This document shows, piece after piece, positions 58,497 through 64,000 of a DNA stretch of 64,000 nucleotides (positions are counted from its first letter, which is position 1; every line of letters starts with the position of its first letter). The stretch spans positions 620,001 through 684,000 of the forward strand of contig JAHLEZ010000011.1 in assembly GCA_020726505.1 (NCBI GenBank), in the 5' to 3' direction. This DNA comes from Leptodontidium sp. MPI-SDFR-AT-0119 (lineage: Eukaryota > Ascomycota > Leotiomycetes > Helotiales > Leptodontidiaceae). The notes beneath the pieces are model-generated. The model was not told the origin of the DNA, did no database searches, and saw nothing but the letters and a program-made list of their open reading frames with translations. A program made the translations under genes and the position numbers.

Positions 58497-59391
58497 GATT
58501 GCTGATGAGATCCTGATTCAGAGTGGAATATTGTAGCCATAGGCTGCAGATCCCAAATCGCCTCAATTCCAGGGGGTGGAAAGTCAATTGAGTCCTTGAT
58601 CCGTTGAATTCTATTTCAACAACCACCACACCCGACACACGCAGCTTCGTTCTGCTGGAAAAGACTCGAGGGCTGGCCAAGGGAGATTCTCTGACGGGTT
58701 GAGATATATATACCAGATTGTGGAATCAGGGAGTAGCGTAACTTGCACAGATATATAGAGAAAGAACAGAGATCCGCCAGTTAGGTAATTCCAGACAGCG
58801 CTCGCTCAATTGATATACAGAAGACAGAATGCGGGAGGGACACAAGACCAGATAAAGATAAACAAAGACCTTGTCCTGGGGAAGGAAAAGAATATGGCCC
58901 GGCCTGGTCGTCCCGTTCGTTCGTTCGTTCGTTCTAGCTGATATCGGTCCCTGCAGGAACACAAAGTGGGTGCCTACAGTACAGGCAGCAAGCACTTCCT
59001 CGAGGCTTCGACCTGGGGGTCCTTGGCGAATTTGAAGTCAACGTCAGCGTGCACCTGGGCCGATACTGCGACGCTTAGAGGTGCCGAGCACAGAAATGAT
59101 TTGAGTAAGCCTCGAAGCAGATATGTGTTTGATGGGATAAGTATATTTGCAGGACTGTCGCCCTGTTCTGTTCTGTTCAATCTGTTGTCTGTTCAAAAAG
59201 ATGCAATTCATCGGCTGACATAGCGAGAGGCTAAGACCGAGTAGAACCTTCCTCGTTAGAGGTGGGGCGCAGGCATCCTGGAGGCTGAGTCGCCGTCGCC
59301 GTGGTTCCATCCAAAACAATCACCAACTATTTACGAACTGCATGCGCCTTTAGCCAGCTCGTAAAGAGCCCGTCTCACATCTCAAGCAAGG
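58497..59391. other. Divergent upstream region of the Hsp70-like and RCC1-like genes
   Basis: No gene is seen. A short (TTCG)n run occurs at 58918-58934. A TATATATATAC stretch at 58706-58716 could serve the Hsp70-like gene. Confidence 0.4.
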
Positions 59392-60820
59392 ATGGAGCTT
59401 TGGGCGTCTGGATTCAACGCCTGGGGTCAGCTCGATTTCTCCGAGGGAAAGGGGCTGGATTCCAGGGATCTGAAGACTTTCAAGTGTGTCCTCAGAGACA
59501 AGCATATTGAGATTCTACGGACAAGCATTTCGGCCGCTTTGAGTAAGTAGGACTGGCCAGTTTCATGATGTTTATGTTCAGGAAAAGCTTCATTGAACGA
59601 CCTTAAGTGGATCGCTCTCAAAACCATTTAATTGAGCATACGATGGCACGTGACTATCTACTTCTACCTTGCCTTCTTTGTGTTGTTTTCGTTGATTTTC
59701 TCTTTACTAAAATGGATTCTTGCAGTCTCCCAGTAGGTCTATGTATGTAATATCAATTATCTGTCAACAGATGTTGGAATTTGAGCTTAGGTAGAAACGC
59801 AGGACTTCCCAAGCCAAGTAGGTAACTTACCTATGAGTACCCATACAGTTTGTGGCCTTTTAACAGTATTCGACTTTTCTGCTCTCCTTTCTATTTTGTT
59901 AAGAAATTTATTTTTAAGCTCATCAAGCATCAAACTAATAACATCCAGTACGAACCTCCCATGGTTTCCTCACAGCAGGCATACCGGACGAACTCATCTC
60001 CCACAGTCTAGCCGAACAAGACAGCTTCCCAAACCTAGCAATAGCAGGAAACGACCAGTTAGCAGGCAAGTTCCTCTCACAAACTACGACCTCTCATCAT
60101 CTAACCCGTTTATAGAGTTCACACCCATCACCTTGACACACTACCCATCCATCCCGACCTTGCAATGCAAGAGCGGAAACACAAACACCCTCAACCTACC
60201 AGAAGAACTACGACAAATCGTAGCAAACCAGACGACGTTCACTGCACTCTCAAAAGAAGGAGGGAGAGTGTATACCTGGGGCGATGGACGGTATCCCAAC
60301 TGTCTAGGCCGGGAAATCTCAGATGAGTGGTTAGTCTCCGAGTTTAAATCTAAATTTCACTTCTTGAGGACGCGAGTTCTTCAGCTAAGTAATCTCGAGC
60401 CCAGCAAATATCCCAAGTATCGTGGAAGATCTAGCCGAGCTTCCTGGAGGAGGGATTAGGAAGATTTCGTCAGGTGGGTATGTTACGGCTGCGTTGACGG
60501 ATGATAATGATCTGTATGTTTGGGGTGGAAGAGCTGGTCAGAAGGCGATTCTGGAAGGGCTGGAGGGTACGCCGTTGCCTGTTGATTTGGATGGTGAGGA
60601 TGTGTGGGATGTTGCGGTGGGGATGAATCATATCATTGCGCTGACTGTGGGCCGGAAGCTGTTTGTTGTAGGAGAGGGTGGACATGGTCAGCTTGGAGCA
60701 GATGTAAACGAGCTTGAGGAATGGAACGAGGTGAAGCTGCCTCTGGAGGAGGGACAGCGTATCTTGAGTGTCCATGCTGGATACAAAAACTCGTTTGTGT
60801 TAGTAGAAAATGATACATGA
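59392..60820 (+). CDS. RCC1-repeat (BLIP-II fold) protein
   Basis: Four exons, 59392-59542, 59949-60065, 60116-60326 and 60400-60820, give 299 aa. Intron 1 is 406 nt. Intron 2 (60066-60115) uses a GC donor in the strong GC-AG context AG/GCAAGT. Intron 3 is 73 nt. The first exon, MELWASGFNAWGQLDF, is the conserved start of this family, and the phase joins it to SHGFLTAGIPDELI. RCC1-type blades are visible: FTALSKEGGRVYTWGDG, GGYVTAALTDDNDLYVWGG, GMNHIIALTVGRKLFVVGEG and GYKNSFVLVEN. It is shorter than classic seven-blade RCC1. The family is common in Pezizomycotina and of unknown function; it may be a protein-interaction propeller and not a Ran exchange factor. Confidence 0.87.
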
Positions 60821-60941
60821 AATGGAAGCGATTCATGTTGGTATCTCATGTCCTTCATTTTGTCTTCTCATGCCATTCTATAGTACACCGGTGCTCTGAA
60901 TGCGCAACGAAAATAACCCTGCATTTCCCAATGAAAGAAGA

Positions 60942-62084
60942 TCATAGATTCGTAAGGTAATCTTCGATCTCTTGCGGTGTCAGCTTTCTGAATCGTGGTC
61001 CTTGTGCTCCCTCAACTCCCTCGACGCCAAGCAAGTGGTGAGCTGGTGGTCCAACAATACCTATACACGTTAGCATTTCGTCCAATTCTCGGGTAATAAG
61101 AGCTTACCAATCTCAACTGTCTCGCCGTTCATCTCTCCCTCAATGGTTTCCTTCAATGTCAACAGAGCAATGTGGACGGCATCCTCCAACTCCAATCCCT
61201 CAGTGTATCTCTTCTCCAAGAACGTCTTCGCAGAAGTAGCACTCTTGCCAATAGCAGTCGCCTTCCACGGGAAATAACTGCCACTTGGGTCAACCTGATA
61301 CAACATAGGTCCTCCCTTCAGAATGCCACCAGTCTTGCCCGACGCCTTCTTCTCATCCGGATGCGTATCAGCAGTCGAAGCCTCCTCCGAATCTGGCTCA
61401 ATACCCTCGTCCCAGCCAGCAATCAAAAGACTGACACCGTATGGCCGTACACCTCCTGATTGCGTAGCCTCCTGCATGACTCTTGCGACATCCTGCACTA
61501 ATATTCTCGTTGGTGGGTACTCGTTGTAGATTCTCTTGTAGCCGGTGTGTGAGACTTTGCGCGCCTTGTCGACCAATACTCTGTAATCTGGACCCATTCC
61601 GGAGTAGACCATGCCGATGTTTGGGGTGATGAGGCTGACTTTCGAGAGGGAGGGAGGATCGATGAGGGGAGATGATGACTTCTTTTCGGTGGCCAGAACA
61701 ATTCCGTTTGTCGCTGCAAACGGATTAGAAAAGCTTCCAAGAGCTTCTTGGGTCCGTATTGAAGCTTACCCTTGATGCCCAGTGCAGTTACACCTTGGTT
61801 GACAGCATTCAATGCATACTCTGATCCCAGACAGTTAGCTTTCTAGCTACACAAGGACGAACGGTGAGCGCCAGCGCGCCCTCTTTCTTGCGATTTAAAA
61901 TGAACGAACCTATTTGTACCAGCTTCCCACTACTCAAAGTCAGTAATGAACAATAAATCTGCAAGAACTCGCCATTTTGCGCGTCATGGAAAGCTAAGGC
62001 ATAGAAATGGCATAGAAATGGCATAGAAATGGAGCTTTACCTTGGACTGAAGGTTGTCAACGAGAAGGAATATCTGTCCGCCAT
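60942..62084 (-). CDS. pre8: 20S proteasome subunit alpha-2
   Basis: Five minus-strand exons, 62084-62041, 61929-61910, 61820-61770, 61713-61108 and 61060-60942, with introns of 111, 89, 56 and 47 nt, give 279 aa. The N-terminus [20 protein letters not shown] and the following [11 protein letters not shown] are the proteasome alpha signature. [24 protein letters not shown] and [16 protein letters not shown] follow. The C-terminus contains [15 protein letters not shown] and [12 protein letters not shown]. An acidic/basic insertion of about 30 residues (near 150-180: [20 protein letters not shown]) makes it longer than the 235-250 aa of yeast or human; such insertions occur in filamentous fungi. 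The protein forms part of the outer ring of the 20S core. Confidence 0.96.
61998..62030 (+). repeat. Three exact 11-bp tandem repeats in pre8 intron 1
   Basis: GGCATAGAAAT occurs three times in succession inside the first intron of the proteasome gene; this accounts for part of that intron's 111-nt length. Confidence 0.9.
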
Positions 62085-62574
62085 GATGCCTATCTATCTT
62101 GGAATTCCTCTGGAGTTTAGTTGAAAACGGATGCGAGAGATAAACTGGTGAGGAATCTTGAAGACTTTGCGGAGAGAAATGATTGAGCTGTTGTCGTTGA
62201 AGATGAAGCTCCAAGCTAGGGAAGGCATCTCCAGGACGCGAGTGCCTGGGCTAGACCCAGCCTTAAAGCATGCCTGGTATGGCAGGCGCCAATCCCCCAT
62301 TCATACCTATCCGTCATCCCGGGCTCGGGAACGAGTTCAACCACCGAAGGCGGCGGCGGAGTATCCTTCCACCCTCTTTCTTCGAAGTTCTGGAACTCAC
62401 AGAAGCCACATCTCACCATTCATCCAAGCTCCTAGTACCTCGGCGACGAAGGAGCTCTCTTCTATTTCACTAATGCCTCAACACTGATCATTTCTAGGAG
62501 CTGTAGAGCTGATTGCGAAGCTTCTTCAATGTTTACATAGCTATTTGCCGCCACAGCTGCAAGCTACCATCACC
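62085..62574. promoter_or_regulatory. Divergent promoter region of pre8 and the RING-CH gene
   Basis: 490 bp between the two ATGs. TTTGCCGCC at 62544-62552 reads GGCGGCAAA on the other strand, one base from the yeast proteasome control element GGTGGCAAA. It lies nearer the RING gene, so the match may be fortuitous. Confidence 0.35.
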
Positions 62575-63707
62575 ATGTCTGTTCCTTACGAACCTCGAGC
62601 CAACTGGTCTTGGCCTGACTCTACAAACGATGTAGTGAACGACGAACACGACTCCGCATCTGCGCCAGGTCCTTTTGCAGCAGAAGCTGCAGAGGTCGAT
62701 GTGGAAACTTCTTCTGAAGATTTTGAGCAACATACCCCACCACCTACCCCACCGCCTCAAAGGCACTATGCGACTCGAACGTGCAGGATCTGTTTGGAGG
62801 AGGTACCTCCAACTCTCGAACCTCTCACTGGAGGTATTCCTTCGATCCTTCACCCAGCTCCCAAAGTATCCTACATATCTTCAGATCCCAGCTCTGGCCG
62901 GTTGATCAGACCATGCAAATGCCGCGGGTCCCAGAAATATGTCCACGAGGGTTGTCTACAAGAATGGAGGCATTCGGATCCATCATACAGCCGGCGAAGC
63001 TTCTGGGAATGCCCTACGTGCAAATACCAATACCGATTGGAAAGAATGCGATGGAGTCGATTGATCACAAGCACTTTGACGCAAATCGCAATCACCTTCG
63101 TGATTATGGTCACCACAGTCTTCGTTTTTGGCTTTGTGGCAGACCCGATCATCAACCTATACCTTGACCCCTACGATACAATCACATCATTGCCAAATGG
63201 GGGAGCAACATTACTTCTTGAAGACGAGGATGCCTCATGGCTCGAACACTTCTTGAAAGGCTTGGCATCCCTTGGACTCCTCGGGTTTGTCAAAGTCTTC
63301 TTCGCTATGTCGCCATGGCATTGGTGGAACCTAAGACAAACTGGCCTAGTTGGAGGAGGTGGCCGGAGAAGGGCAGCAGGAGCAAATGGACGAGATCGGC
63401 TAGCTGATATATCGTGGACGGTTGTGATAATTGGGATAATTACCTTTTTGGCTGTAAGTACTATCATTCATAGTGGCGATGGCAAACTGACGGTATCTAG
63501 GCTGTATGGACATGGGTGCGAGCTTGGACAGCGAGAACCCTTGACGCTGCTGGGGAACGAGTTGCTGACGTACAGGGAGACGATGACCCAGAAGAGCTTG
63601 AGGAGCCTACTGCAGCTCAAGCAGCAGCGGCCGCTGAAGCTAGGGCTACTGAAGAAACAGCGGCAACTCCGGAGACCACAGAATCCGAGAGTCGAAAGAC
63701 TCAGTAA
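62575..63707 (+). CDS. Membrane RING-CH (MARCH-type) E3 ubiquitin ligase
   Basis: Two exons, 62575-63453 and 63501-63707, with a 47-nt intron, give 361 aa. The start is ATG 62575 in the context CACCATG. The N-terminal 65 residues are acidic and disordered. A C4HC3 RING-variant domain follows: CRICLEE (Cys70, Cys73), RPCKCRGSQKYVHEGCLQEW and FWECPTCKYQYRL, with about 40 residues between the first two pairs. Three to four hydrophobic segments then appear (IAITFVIMVTTVFVFGFV, LASLGLLGFVKVFFAM, WTVVIIGIITFLAAVW). The C-terminus is Ala/Glu/Thr-rich. RING-CH ligases act at ER, Golgi or mitochondrial membranes on membrane-protein turnover; the substrate is unknown. Confidence 0.92.
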
Positions 63708-64000
63708 TGCATTTTATTGGCTTTCCTTCCCAACGCAGCGTGTTGGGATAAACGTGTACATACAAGCATCAGCTTCATAGCGAGTCGTTTCCCCATCATC
63801 TCCCCTTCGCAGTGACATCCATCCATCCATCCATCCGCATTGCACACAACTTAAGCTGCCACGAGTTCCTCTCCAAGTAGGGTGTCAGCTAGTCTGTGTG
63901 CATATATATACCGCTCTGTTGGAGCCTCGAAACCCGAGCGTCTTGTTCTCGTTTCATTACCGGCGGCCGCGAGCTCAGTCAACACTCTGTCGATATACCG
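63708..64000. other. 3' flank of the RING-CH gene
   Basis: Contains an (ATCC)n run near 63820-63836 and no gene. The window ends here. Confidence 0.4.

Noticed and set aside
59833..60459. Separate ATG-initiated 208-codon protein at the RCC1 locus
   Set aside because: It reads the end of intron 1 and then the RCC1 exons partly in the wrong frame. The four-exon model from 59392 restores the conserved N-terminus and keeps phase.
62545..62574. Ten-residue N-terminal extension of the RING-CH protein
   Set aside because: It would need a TTG start; the ATG at 62575 has a good start context.

Overview
This window looks like a gene-sparse piece of the nuclear genome of a filamentous ascomycete (Pezizomycotina). 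A leotiomycete is my best guess, but that is inference. Genes carry short introns, mostly 46-150 nt, with GTAAGT-like donors, CTAAC/CTGAC branch sites and YAG acceptors. Several protein families are typical of filamentous fungi: a 14-TM DHA2 transporter, a heme-thiolate peroxidase, an IME2-type kinase, a Stc1-domain protein, a DUF7514-like protein and a Dicer of the DCL2 class. Intergenic gaps run from 0.1 to 6 kb. There are no bacterial-style operons, and I recognised no tRNA, rRNA or CRISPR array. Gene models were spliced by hand from splice signals, reading phase and family knowledge; every intron I call is listed in its entry.

Left part (1-12 kb): a CsbD-like stress protein, then a DHA2 drug/toxin-type efflux transporter bracketed by two inverted copies of the same MITE-like element (1755-2009 and 5318-5553). 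Each copy has terminal inverted repeats and its own 3-bp target duplication. Next come a glycine-rich reading frame broken by two in-frame TGA codons, a decayed sugar-transporter pseudogene, and a seven-exon secreted heme-thiolate peroxidase.

Middle (12-35 kb): a small GPI-anchor-type surface protein, an IME2-type meiosis/differentiation kinase with a very long upstream region, about 4 kb without a convincing gene, a Stc1-domain protein, a small atypical kinase-like gene flanked by a diverged direct repeat, and a large DUF7514-like protein.

Right part (35-64 kb): Dicer-like 2 (seven exons, 1483 aa) divergent from a 2H-phosphoesterase (AKAP7/ASCC1-like) over 635 bp, the phosphorelay protein Ypd1, an alpha/beta hydrolase, a coiled-coil protein with a 578-nt intron, a C2H2-like zinc-finger protein, an Hsp70-like ATPase, an RCC1-repeat protein with a GC-AG intron, proteasome alpha-2, and a membrane RING-CH E3 ligase.

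Two genes with links to RNA silencing lie within 15 kb of each other (Stc1-domain and Dicer-2), and the Dicer is paired head-to-head with a predicted RNA-end-processing 2H enzyme. The MITE pair around the efflux pump, the diverged repeats around the kinase-like gene, and the broken genes show that the left half has seen transposon activity and gene decay. I did not find a clearly novel biological system. The best leads are the MITE family, the Dicer/2H pair and the double-TGA reading frame.
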